DNA from: Candidatus Bipolaricaulota bacterium
GTDB taxonomy: Bacteria; Bipolaricaulota; Bipolaricaulia; RBG-16-55-9
DNA: 13,364 nucleotides
Assembly: GCA_018609825.1 (NCBI GenBank)
Contig: JAHEOA010000198.1
Coordinates: forward strand, 1-13,364
Direction: 5' to 3'
The notes under the pieces were generated by a model. That model made no database searches, was not told where the DNA came from, and was given only the letters and a program-made list of their open reading frames with translations. Each line of letters begins with the position of its first letter. The first letter of the stretch is position 1. Positions 5,988 to 12,977 of this stretch are shown one piece after another. A program made the position numbers and the translations under genes.

Positions 5988-6803
5988 ATGAGTGATCAGC
6001 TGGTCATTCGCAATCTGCATGTCAACGTCGAGGGCAACGAGATCATCAAGGGTCTTGACCTGACCATCACCAAGGGTGAGGTCCACGCGATCATGGGGCC
6101 GAACGGGTCCGGCAAGAGCACGCTGGCGTACGCCCTGATGGGCCATCCCAACTACGAGGTCACCGACGGCGAGGTGACGTTCAAGGGCGAGGACGTGCTC
6201 GACATGGAGCCCGACGAGCGGGCCCGGCTCGGCATGTTCCTCGCGTTCCAGTACCCGTTCGAGATCAGCGGCGTGCCCATGTCGCGGTTCATCCTCCAGT
6301 CGATCAAGGCCCAACAAGCCGACGACGAGGAGAGCGACGAGGGCGGCAACGGCCAGAGCAAGATGCCGTTCGGCCAGTTCCGCAAGATGATGAACGAAAA
6401 CCTGGACAAACTGGGCATCGACGAGTCCTTCGCCAAGCGCTATCTCAACGAGGGCTTCTCCGGCGGCGAGAAGAAGCGCGCGGAGATCCTCCAGATGCTC
6501 ATGCTCAAGCCGGAGATCGCCATTCTCGACGAGACCGACTCCGGGCTTGACATCGACTCGGTCCGCATCGTCGCCGAGGCGGTCAACAGCATGCGTGGGC
6601 CCGAGTTCTCCTGCCTGGCGATCACCCACTATCAGCGCATTCTCAACTACCTGCGCCCCGATCACGTCCACGTCATGCTCGGGGGCAAGGTCGTCAAGAG
6701 CGGCGACGAGACCCTCGCCAACGAGCTCGAGGAGACCGGTTACGAGGCGCTCGCCAAGGAGGCGGGCGTGGCCTTCACGCCGACACAGGAAGAGGAGGGT
6801 TGA
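5988..6803 (+). CDS. sufC: Fe-S cluster assembly ATPase SufC
   Basis: SufC is the ABC-type ATPase of the cytosolic SufBCD scaffold; ATP binding drives the shape change that exposes the SufB-SufD assembly site. It has 271 residues. The Walker A motif is GPNGSGKST (37-45), the ABC signature FSGGEKKR (157-164), the Walker B and D-loop IAILDETDSGLD (177-188), and the switch histidine H214 (ITHY). HVHVMLGGKVVKSG and the following GYEALAKEAG are typical SufC. A hydrophilic acidic stretch at about 109-125 (QQADDEESDEGG and onward) makes it longer than the roughly 250-residue Escherichia coli protein. The start is ATG with AAGGGG about 11 bases upstream. It is the first gene of the operon, and sufB starts 5 bases after its stop. 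Confidence 0.98.
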   Translation: MSDQLVIRNLHVNVEGNEIIKGLDLTITKGEVHAIMGPNGSGKSTLAYALMGHPNYEVTDGEVTFKGEDVLDMEPDERARLGMFLAFQYPFEISGVPMSRFILQSIKAQQADDEESDEGGNGQSKMPFGQFRKMMNENLDKLGIDESFAKRYLNEGFSGGEKKRAEILQMLMLKPEIAILDETDSGLDIDSVRIVAEAVNSMRGPEFSCLAITHYQRILNYLRPDHVHVMLGGKVVKSGDETLANELEETGYEALAKEAGVAFTPTQEEEG

Positions 6804-6807
6804 CCTC

Positions 6808-8271
6808 ATGGCCGACGAGCGACACTTGGGCGAGAAGCAGCGGCGCGGCGACGCGGCCGTTGCCGATAAGCCGGAGAAGCCCACATTTGAACGAAATTAC
6901 GAAAAGTACAACTTCAGTTACTCGACGGAGAACTACAGCTACATCGGCGAGCCGGGCCTCAACCGGCAGACCGTCGAGGACATCTCCCGCGACAAGGACG
7001 AGCCGGAGTGGATGACCGAATACCGGCTCGAGGCCTACGACATCTTCTGCCAGAAGCCGCTGCCGATGTGGGGCGGCAACCTGACGAACCTCAACTTCAA
7101 CGACATCACCTACTACGCCCGGGCGACCGATCGCGTCGCCAACAGCTGGGACGATGTCCCCGCCGAGATCAAGGAGACCTACGACCGGCTCGGCATCCCG
7201 GAAGCCGAGAAGAAGCACCTGGCCGGCGTCGGCGCCCAGTACGACTCCGACATGGTCTATCACAGCCTCCGGAAGGATTTGGAGGATCAGGGCGTCGTCT
7301 TCCTCGGCATGGACCAGGGGCTGGAGCAGTATCCCGAGCTGGTCAAGGAGTACTTCGGCACGGTCATTCCCAACGAGGACAACAAGTTCGCCGCCCTGAA
7401 CAGCGCCGTCTGGAGCGGCGGCTCGTTCATCTACGTGCCCAAGGGCGTCGAGGTCGACATTCCGCTGCAGGCGTATTTCCGGATCAACGCCAGCAACATG
7501 GGCCAGTTCGAGCGCACGCTCATCATCGCCGACGAGGGCGCCAAGGTCCACTACATTGAGGGCTGCACCGCCCCCGTCTACTCCAAGGAGTCGCTCCACT
7601 CGGCCATCGTCGAGCTGGTGGCGCTGCCGGGCTCGCACCTGCGTTACACGACGCTGCAGAACTGGTCCGATGACGTCTACAACCTCGTCACCAAGCGGGC
7701 CGTTGCGCATCGCGACGCCACCGTCGAGTGGGTCGACGCCAACATCGGCTCCCGGGTGACGATGAAGTACCCGTCGATCTACATGCTGGGCGAGGGCGCC
7801 AAGGCCGACATCCTCTCGGTCGCCTACGCCGGCGCCAACCAGCACCAGGACACCGGCGGCAAGGTGATCCACGCCGCGCCCCACACCACCAGCACCATCA
7901 CGAGCAAGTCCGTCAGCAAGGACGGCGGGCACGCGGGCTATCGCGGCCAGCTCAAGGTGACCAAGGGCGCCAAGAAGTCCAAGTCGAGCGTGCTGTGCGA
8001 CGCGCTGCTGTTGGACGAGCACTCCCGATCCGACACCTATCCGTACAACGAGATCGAGGAGGACGACGTCACCGTCGGCCACGAGGCCACCGTCGGCAAG
8101 GTCGGCGAGGACCAGATCTTCTATCTGCAGAGCCGCGGACTGTCCGAGTCCGAGGCCATCGCCATGATCGTCCTCGGCTTCATGGAGCCCTTTACCAAAA
8201 CCTTGCCGATGGAGTACGCGCTGGAGTTCAACCGCCTGATCCAGCTCGAGATGGAAGGCTCCGTCGGCTGA
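6808..8271 (+). CDS. sufB: Fe-S cluster assembly scaffold SufB
   Basis: SufB is the main scaffold on which sulfur and iron are combined in SufBC2D. It has 487 residues from an ATG 5 bases after the sufC stop, with AGGAGG inside the end of sufC 9 bases upstream, so the two are likely translationally coupled. Family features in order: DKDEPEWMTEYRLEAY, KPLPMWGG, AALNSAVWSGGSFIYVPKGV, HYIEGCTAP, GSRVTMKYPS, YRGQLKV, SDTYPYNEI, GHEATVGKVGEDQIFYLQSRG. C397 lies 28 residues before H425, matching the spacing of the essential C405/H433 pair of E. coli, with E426 alongside. The N-terminal 25 residues are charged and variable. The protein looks complete and functional. Confidence 0.98.
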   Translation: MADERHLGEKQRRGDAAVADKPEKPTFERNYEKYNFSYSTENYSYIGEPGLNRQTVEDISRDKDEPEWMTEYRLEAYDIFCQKPLPMWGGNLTNLNFNDITYYARATDRVANSWDDVPAEIKETYDRLGIPEAEKKHLAGVGAQYDSDMVYHSLRKDLEDQGVVFLGMDQGLEQYPELVKEYFGTVIPNEDNKFAALNSAVWSGGSFIYVPKGVEVDIPLQAYFRINASNMGQFERTLIIADEGAKVHYIEGCTAPVYSKESLHSAIVELVALPGSHLRYTTLQNWSDDVYNLVTKRAVAHRDATVEWVDANIGSRVTMKYPSIYMLGEGAKADILSVAYAGANQHQDTGGKVIHAAPHTTSTITSKSVSKDGGHAGYRGQLKVTKGAKKSKSSVLCDALLLDEHSRSDTYPYNEIEEDDVTVGHEATVGKVGEDQIFYLQSRGLSESEAIAMIVLGFMEPFTKTLPMEYALEFNRLIQLEMEGSVG

Positions 8272-8298
8272 TCGGCCGCGCTACGACACGCCATGGGG

Positions 8299-8326
8299 AA
8301 GGGGCGAACCGGCGTGTTCGTCCCTT
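8299..8326 (+). other. Strong stem-loop between sufB and sufD
   Basis: AAGGGGCGAA (8299-8308) pairs with TTCGTCCCTT (8317-8326) over 10 bp with one G-T pair and an 8-base loop. A competing fold pairs ACACGCC (8286-8292) with GGCGTGT (8311-8317). A smaller hairpin, TGCCG-N6-CGGCA, follows at 8331-8346. With no T-run after it, a processing or stability element that tunes sufB against sufD is more likely than a full terminator. The 110-base gap is the longest inside the operon. Confidence 0.5.
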
Positions 8327-8381
8327 CGGATGCCGGCATAACGGCAAGACGAGCGAGCAGATACGCAGAAGGGATACAACG

Positions 8382-9692
8382 ATGGCAGATTCGCATACCA
8401 CCGAGCGAACGATCTCGCGAGAGCTGATTGACGAGCTGTCCAAGACCCGCAACGAGCCGGAGTGGCTGGCCAAGTGGCGCGAGCACAACTGGACGTCGTT
8501 CCGGCAGTTGCCCATGCCGAGCTCGCGCTACACGACCATTCGCGGGCTCGACCTGGACGAGATCCACCCGATCATCGACGACGACCGGCATCCCGAGATT
8601 CCCGAAGCGTTCGGGTCGCTCACGGAGCTCGGCGAGGCGGCCGGCCTGATGGTCCACGTGGACGGGCACGTCGTCCATACGGAGGTGCCCGAGCATCTGG
8701 AAAAGAAGGGTGTGATCTTCACCGACATCGCCACGGCGATCGAGGACCACCCCGATCTCGTCCAGAACTATCTGGAGCGGCTCGGCGCGCCGAGCGATCG
8801 ACTGGTCGCCCTGCAGCGGGCGCTCTTCCGCGGCGGCCCGTTCGTCTACGTTCCCCAGGACGTCGAGTTGGAGCAGCCGTTGCGCGTGCTGAGTCTCCTG
8901 ACGACGCCGCGGGCCGGCCTGTTCACGCAAGGGATCGCCGTCGCCGAGCCGCACAGCAAGGCGACCTACATCGAAGAGCTCTACTCGCCGAGCGAGCCCT
9001 TCGAGCAGCCGGCGCTGGAGGGCAACACGACGCTCGTCCACGTCGGCCAGGAGGCGGAGTTCAACTTCGCCAGCGTGCAGAACTGGAACCCGCAGGTGTT
9101 CAGCGTCGGGCGACGCCGCGGGGTCGTCGAGCGCGACGGCCACCTGCGCTGGACGCTCGGCTGGCTCGGCGGCCGGACGGTCATGAACCACCTGGAGAGC
9201 GAGATGAACGGCCCCGGCGCCGACGTCCGCGACATCCAGGTGTTCTTTTCCAGCGGCAAACAGCATTTCGACCTGACGTCGAATCTCCAGCACCGCGAGC
9301 CCCACACCAACGGCGAAGTGACCGTCAAGGGCATTCTCAAGGACCAGTCGCGCTCGGTCTTCTGGGGACTGATCAAGATCTTCCCCGGCGCCCAACAGGC
9401 CAACGCCTACCAGAGCGAGCGGGCCATGCTCTTGGACGAGGGGCCGCGCTCCAACGCCATCCCGAGCCTGGAGATCGAGGCCGACGACGTCCGCTGCACC
9501 CACGCGGCGTCCGCAAGCCAGATCGACGAGGAGCAGATCTTCTATCTCAAGAGTCGCGGCCTCACCGAAGATGAAGCGCAACGGACCATCGTCGACGGCT
9601 TCTTCGAGCCGACCGTGGCCCAGATCCCGCTGCCGCTCGTGCAGGAGCGCCTACGAGGACTCATCGAGCGGAAATGGCGCGGTCGGATCTGA
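8382..9692 (+). CDS. sufD: Fe-S cluster assembly protein SufD
   Basis: SufD is the SufB paralogue that pairs with it in the SufBC2D scaffold and is needed for iron entry. It has 436 residues from an ATG with AGAAGGGA about 8 bases upstream. The N-terminal helical part (NEPEWLAKWREHNWTSFRQL) is followed by the beta-helix core with LFRGGPFVYVPQDVEL, ATYIEELYSP, VQNWNP, VMNHLESEMNGPGADV, LQHREPHTNGEVTVKGIL and AYQSERAMLLDEGPRSNAIP, then the C-terminal helices DEEQIFYLKSRGLTEDEA. H374 in RCTHAASASQ matches the conserved histidine (H360 in E. coli) at the SufB-SufD interface. The SufB-type HEAT motif is absent, which separates it from sufB. sufU follows after 31 bases. Confidence 0.97.
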   Translation: MADSHTTERTISRELIDELSKTRNEPEWLAKWREHNWTSFRQLPMPSSRYTTIRGLDLDEIHPIIDDDRHPEIPEAFGSLTELGEAAGLMVHVDGHVVHTEVPEHLEKKGVIFTDIATAIEDHPDLVQNYLERLGAPSDRLVALQRALFRGGPFVYVPQDVELEQPLRVLSLLTTPRAGLFTQGIAVAEPHSKATYIEELYSPSEPFEQPALEGNTTLVHVGQEAEFNFASVQNWNPQVFSVGRRRGVVERDGHLRWTLGWLGGRTVMNHLESEMNGPGADVRDIQVFFSSGKQHFDLTSNLQHREPHTNGEVTVKGILKDQSRSVFWGLIKIFPGAQQANAYQSERAMLLDEGPRSNAIPSLEIEADDVRCTHAASASQIDEEQIFYLKSRGLTEDEAQRTIVDGFFEPTVAQIPLPLVQERLRGLIERKWRGRI

Positions 9693-9723
9693 ACATCTAG
9701 AATAGGCGTCGGGTGGTTTGCAT

Positions 9724-10134
9724 ATGATGGACGACGTCGGCATGGAGATCCTGCTGGATCACTACAAGGACCCGCGCAACTTTGGCCATCTCGACGACCC
9801 CGACATCGAGCACGAGGAGGGCAATCCCTCCTGCGGCGATCAGATCAAGATCGAGATCCTCTTGAACGCGGACGGCGAGACGATCGATGACATCCGCTTC
9901 AGCGGAAAGGGATGCGCGGTCAGCCAGGCCGCGGCCTCCATGCTGACCGAGGAGCTGAAGGGCCAGTCGGTGGAGCGTGCCCGCGAGATGGGCAAGCGCG
10001 ACATGCTCGAACTGCTGGGCATTGAGGTCAACCCGATGCGGCTGAAGTGCGCGCTGCTCGCGCTCAAGATCACGCGCGCAGGTGCGTTCGGCCTGGAGGA
10101 CTGGCCCAACGGCGACGACGAGGAGCTTGCTTGA
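9724..10134 (+). CDS. sufU: SufU-type sulfur acceptor/Fe-S scaffold
   Basis: SufU takes persulfide sulfur from SufS through a zinc-site exchange and passes it to SufB. With the ATG at 9724 it has 136 residues; GGGTGG lies 7 bases ahead. ATGs at 9727 and 9742 and a TTG at 9718 are alternatives. HYKDPRNFG is followed by SCGDQ (C37, D39), GKGCAVSQAAASML (C64) and NPMRLKCALLAL (C109), which together give the C-D-C-C zinc site. A lysine precedes C109, as in SufU, where IscU has histidine. The C64-to-C109 interval is 45 residues, close to IscU and shorter than the 62 of Bacillus subtilis SufU, so the usual SufU insertion is missing. This recalls the short haloarchaeal scaffolds (from memory). Its place between sufD and sufS supports the role. 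Confidence 0.93.
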   Translation: MMDDVGMEILLDHYKDPRNFGHLDDPDIEHEEGNPSCGDQIKIEILLNADGETIDDIRFSGKGCAVSQAAASMLTEELKGQSVERAREMGKRDMLELLGIEVNPMRLKCALLALKITRAGAFGLEDWPNGDDEELA

Positions 10135-10147
10135 TGGCGTTGCGACA

Positions 10148-10157
10148 TGAGGATCAC
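10148..10157 (+). repeat. Direct repeat copy 1 flanking the Rieske gene
   Basis: TGAGGATCAC, identical to 10508-10517. The pair brackets the Rieske gene and its ribosome-binding site almost exactly. In the second copy the TGA is the stop codon of that gene. Confidence 0.5.
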
Positions 10158-10192
10158 ACATCGACCCCGTTTTGGGAAAAGGTGATGGGATA

Positions 10193-10510
10193 ATGAGCCG
10201 AAAGTGGGTCACCGTGGCCCAGGAGAACGAACTCGAGCCGGGCCAGTACAAGTCCGTGGAGATTGACGATCAGGTCGTCGCGATCTTCAACGTGGCCGGC
10301 GAATTCTACGCCACCGACGACGTCTGCACGCACGACGGCGGCATCCTCACGGGCGGGGAGCTTGACGGCAAGATCGTCACGTGTCCGCGCCACGGTGCCA
10401 AGTTCGACGTGACCTCGGGCGAGGTGCGGCAGATGCCGGCGTTCGAGCCGATCTCGACCTACGAGACCCGCGTGGAGGACGGCGACGTCCAGGTGCTGTT
10501 CGAATCTTGA
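10193..10510 (+). CDS. Rieske [2Fe-2S] ferredoxin encoded in the SUF operon
   Basis: This 105-residue soluble protein starts at ATG with AAGGTGA about 8 bases upstream; a TTG at 10172 would add seven residues without a better site. The Rieske cluster motif is complete: C45-T-H47, 16 residues, then C64-P-R-H67. The two cysteines and two histidines would bind one [2Fe-2S] cluster. The fold resembles the ferredoxin components of bacterial ring-hydroxylating oxygenases (VTCPRHGAKFDVTSGEV), but no oxygenase gene is nearby. It lies 58 bases after sufU and 98 before sufS. Rieske proteins of this sort occur in SUF operons of several GC-rich phyla (from memory). The role is unproven: an electron donor for cluster assembly, or a client, would fit. 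Confidence 0.93.
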   Translation: MSRKWVTVAQENELEPGQYKSVEIDDQVVAIFNVAGEFYATDDVCTHDGGILTGGELDGKIVTCPRHGAKFDVTSGEVRQMPAFEPISTYETRVEDGDVQVLFES

Positions 10511-10517
10511 GGATCAC
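10508..10517 (+). repeat. Direct repeat copy 2 flanking the Rieske gene
   Basis: The second identical copy of TGAGGATCAC, 360 bases from the first. Recombination between the copies would remove the Rieske gene cleanly. Confidence 0.5.
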
Positions 10518-10518
10518 T

Positions 10519-10582
10519 GCCCGCGAAGCGTCAAGCCATGGCCGCGACGCGGACTGAGCTTGCGGGCGCTCGATGCGTCCGC
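10519..10582 (+). other. Alternative RNA folds in the Rieske-sufS gap
   Basis: Fold A pairs GCCCGC (10519-10524) with GCGGGC (10562-10567) and, inside it, GCGTC (10528-10532) with GACGC (10546-10550). Fold B pairs GCGGAC (10549-10554) with GTCCGC (10577-10582) and GAGC (10556-10559) with GCTC (10568-10571), leaving GCGGGC in its 8-base loop. The two exclude each other and end 10 bases before the AAGGAAGG site of sufS. GC-rich DNA makes such pairs easily, so a regulatory role is only possible. Confidence 0.35.
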
Positions 10583-10608
10583 AGGGGTCGATAAGGAAGG
10601 GGTTCACA

Positions 10609-11868
10609 ATGGTCCAGGCGCAGGCCCCCGAGACCGCAGGACGGATCGACCCGCAGCGGATCCGTCGCGACTTTCCCATCTTTGAGCGGACGGTCAACGA
10701 CAAGCCGCTGATCTATCTCGACAACGCGGCCACCACCCAGCGCCCCCGACCCGTCATCGACGCGGTCCGACACTCCTACGAGCGCCAGAACGCCAACGTC
10801 CACCGCGCGGTCCACACGCTGAGTTACGAGGCGAGCGTGGCCTTCGAGAACGCCCACAAAAAAATCGCCCGCTTCGTCAACGCGAACAGTTGGCGCGAGA
10901 TCGTCTTCACCCGCAATGCCACCGAAGGGCTCAACCTCGTCGCGTTCGCCTGGGGCATGGCCAATCTGAGCGAGGGCGACGAGATCGTGATCACGCTCAT
11001 GGAGCACCACTCCGACATCGTCCCCTGGCAGATGTTGCGCGAGCAGCGGGGCGTCAAGCTCACGTTCGTGGACGTCGACGAGCAGGGCCGACTTCGGATG
11101 GATGAGTTCAAGGACGCCCTCAACGAGAACGTCAAGCTGGTCGGCATGATCCAGGCCTCCAACGTCCTGGGCACGATCAACCCCGTCAAGCGGATGATCG
11201 AGATGGCCCGCGACGTGGGCGCCACGACCGTCGTGGACGCAGCCCAAGCGGCGCCGCATGTTCCCATCGACGTCCAAGACCTCGGCTGCGACTTCCTTGC
11301 GGTGTCGGGCCACAAGATGCTCGGCCCCAGCGGCACCGGCTTCCTCCATGGGCGGAAGGCGTTGTTGGAAGAGATGCCGCCGTTCCTGCGCGGCGGGGAC
11401 ATGATCGCCACGGTCACGACCGAGGGCTCGACGTGGAACGAGCTGCCCTGGAAGTTCGAAGCCGGCACGCCGGATGTCGGGGGTGGGATCGGCCTCGGTG
11501 CCGCCGCCGACTATTTGCTCGAACTCGGCTTGGACAACGTCTACGCCCACGAGCAGGAACTGGTCGAATACGCGTTGGACAAGATGCTGGGCATCGACGG
11601 CGTGACGGTCTACGGCCCGCACGACACCGAGGACCGCCTGGCCGTGATCTCGTTCAACGTCGACGGCGTCCATCCGCATGACCTTGCCAGCATCCTCGAC
11701 GGCGAGGGGATCGCCGTGCGTTCGGGCCACCACTGCGCCCAGCCCTTGATGACGCGTCTCGGCATGGACAACACCGCCCGCGCCAGCTTCTACGTTTACA
11801 ACGATCGCGATGAGGTCGACGCGTTGGTCGCGGGCGTGAAGAAGGGCAAGCAACTCTTCCAGGTCTAG
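10609..11868 (+). CDS. sufS: Cysteine desulfurase SufS
   Basis: SufS is a PLP enzyme that converts L-cysteine to alanine and holds the sulfur as a persulfide for SufU. It has 419 residues from an ATG with AAGGAAGG about 8 bases upstream. Group II desulfurase features: IYLDNAATTQRP at about 35-46, NVHRAVHTLSYEA, FTRNATEGLNL, the PLP-stacking histidine in EHHSDIVPWQ (133-134), DAAQAAPH, the PLP lysine K236 in SGHKMLGPSGTGFLHG, FEAGTP, and the catalytic cysteine C376 in RSGHHCAQP, followed by RASFYVYN. The short loop around C376 is the group II form, which needs a dedicated acceptor, here SufU. It is the last core gene of the SUF operon. Confidence 0.98.
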   Translation: MVQAQAPETAGRIDPQRIRRDFPIFERTVNDKPLIYLDNAATTQRPRPVIDAVRHSYERQNANVHRAVHTLSYEASVAFENAHKKIARFVNANSWREIVFTRNATEGLNLVAFAWGMANLSEGDEIVITLMEHHSDIVPWQMLREQRGVKLTFVDVDEQGRLRMDEFKDALNENVKLVGMIQASNVLGTINPVKRMIEMARDVGATTVVDAAQAAPHVPIDVQDLGCDFLAVSGHKMLGPSGTGFLHGRKALLEEMPPFLRGGDMIATVTTEGSTWNELPWKFEAGTPDVGGGIGLGAAADYLLELGLDNVYAHEQELVEYALDKMLGIDGVTVYGPHDTEDRLAVISFNVDGVHPHDLASILDGEGIAVRSGHHCAQPLMTRLGMDNTARASFYVYNDRDEVDALVAGVKKGKQLFQV

Positions 11869-11914
11869 CTGCTAAGGAGCCGCCCTACGTGATTATCGAC
11901 CGAATGAGGCCAGC

Positions 11915-12304
11915 ATGAATGGAAAAATCGCGCTCGTGACCATCCTGACCGACGACGTGCCCCGCCTGACCGAGTTCTACCGCGACGTCCTCGGCTTCCC
12001 CGTCAAGACCGACCTCGGCGGCTACGTGGAGTTTGAGAGCGAGGGCGTGCGGTTCTCGCTCTGCGAGCGGTCGACGATGGCCAAAGCGACGGGAGATTCA
12101 AGCTACGAAGAAAGCCCACAAGGCCACGCCTTCGAGCTGGCGTTTCCGGTCGAGTCTCCGGAGGCAGTCGATCGCGTCTACGAAGAGTTCGTCGACAAGG
12201 GCGCGACGCCGATCCAGGGTCCCGCCGACATGCCCTGGAATCAACGGACGGCGTTCTTCGCCGATCCGGATGGGAATGTGCACGAGTTGTTTGCAGATTT
12301 GTAG
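11915..12304 (+). CDS. VOC-family (glyoxalase/bleomycin-resistance fold) protein
   Basis: The protein has 129 residues from an ATG with GAGG about 6 bases upstream. Two beta-alpha-beta-beta-beta modules of the vicinal oxygen chelate fold are visible: VTILTDDVPRLTEFYRDVLGF near residue 8, and AFELAFPVESPEAVDRVYEEFVDKGAT then AFFADPDGNVHELFADL at the end. E74 and E124 sit at usual metal-ligand positions, but the usual N-terminal histidine is not obvious, so metal binding is uncertain. Members include glyoxalases, dioxygenases and antibiotic-binding proteins; nothing here chooses among them. It follows sufS by 46 bases in the same direction and may share its transcript, but a role in Fe-S assembly is not implied. 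Its last codons (TTG TTT GCA GAT TTG) are AT-richer, at the edge of the AT-rich island. Confidence 0.85.
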   Translation: MNGKIALVTILTDDVPRLTEFYRDVLGFPVKTDLGGYVEFESEGVRFSLCERSTMAKATGDSSYEESPQGHAFELAFPVESPEAVDRVYEEFVDKGATPIQGPADMPWNQRTAFFADPDGNVHELFADL

Positions 12305-12314
12305 TTTCCGCACG

Positions 12315-12971
12315 CTATGTGTGTTTGCTCAACGATTCCTCGCGGTAATCACGTTGAGATTCCAGATGCATAAAGACGTCCTTGAGATTCTCATTACCTA
12401 GATCAGTTTTCTCTATGACCTCGCGTGGAATATATCCGTCAAGCCATCCTTTCCATAGGACAACAAAGCGCACTAGATCCTGAAAACTTTCCAAAGTGGT
12501 GTGATCTGCTAACCAGTGGTTCTTCCGTACAATCTCTATCATTCGCTCGTAGTATGGAATTATTGTCTCTCTGAAGATCCTATTCCCGAGTCTTATTTCC
12601 GGCTCGTAGTCCTCCCACCTATCATCCAAACGGTATACTGCTTCAACACTATGTTCTTGCGCTCTATCAACAAGTTCTTGCCATAACTTGCTAGTTGTAT
12701 CATGAAGCTCAACGCTTGTCTTATTCAGGGCATCAATCTTATCTTTTAGACCCAGTATTGGAGAATAGAGTTGATCTAAACGTCTATGAGTGAGGTCATC
12801 CTTTCTCTCTTTCTCATTGAGATTTCGTGTGAAGAAGTAACTGGAAAGTGCTCCAAAAAATGCACCCGTCAATGCTGCAAATAGTGGGGCAACTATCGAT
12901 GTCAGTATCGACCAGTTCGCGCTTATCTGTACATTGTCTAGTTGCTGAAGCAAGTGAGAAATGAGGAGCAT
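12315..12971 (-). CDS. Hypothetical membrane-anchored protein, AT-rich and probably acquired
   Basis: This 218-residue protein is not recognised as a named family. One hydrophobic segment at about 20-47 (from WSILTSIVAPLF to SSYFFT) is followed by RNLNEKERKDD, so by the positive-inside rule the large C-terminal part should be cytoplasmic. That part is helical and charged, with LDQLYSPILGLKDKIDAL at about 66-83. An N-terminal anchor followed by an LYxPL motif recurs in many unnamed bacterial proteins. The start is ATG, six bases after the stop of the damaged upstream gene, with only a weak GAGAG site. It converges on the VOC gene, with 10 bases between stops. G+C is strikingly low (25 of 60 in the line at 12481-12540), and its AT-ending codons are unlike all neighbours. 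Confidence 0.7.
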   Translation of the reverse strand: MLLISHLLQQLDNVQISANWSILTSIVAPLFAALTGAFFGALSSYFFTRNLNEKERKDDLTHRRLDQLYSPILGLKDKIDALNKTSVELHDTTSKLWQELVDRAQEHSVEAVYRLDDRWEDYEPEIRLGNRIFRETIIPYYERMIEIVRKNHWLADHTTLESFQDLVRFVVLWKGWLDGYIPREVIEKTDLGNENLKDVFMHLESQRDYREESLSKHT

Positions 12972-12977
12972 ATTCTC

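Noticed and set aside
5951..5995. 14-codon ATG frame overlapping the sufC start
   Set aside because: No ribosome-binding site and no conserved feature; sufC has its own AAGGGG site.
6775..9581. Long open frames on the minus strand opposite sufB and sufD (6775-8082 and 8121-9581)
   Set aside because: They mirror the GC-rich third positions of sufB and sufD, have no family signature, and give repetitive Leu/Val/Asp/Arg-rich translations typical of antisense frames.
10531..11853. Long minus-strand open frame opposite sufS
   Set aside because: An antisense artefact of high GC content; sufS on the plus strand has complete catalytic motifs.
11889..11918. Nine-codon GTG reading frame with AAGGAG upstream, overlapping the VOC start by four bases
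   Set aside because: Too short to distinguish from chance; no leader-peptide pattern such as a run of one amino acid.
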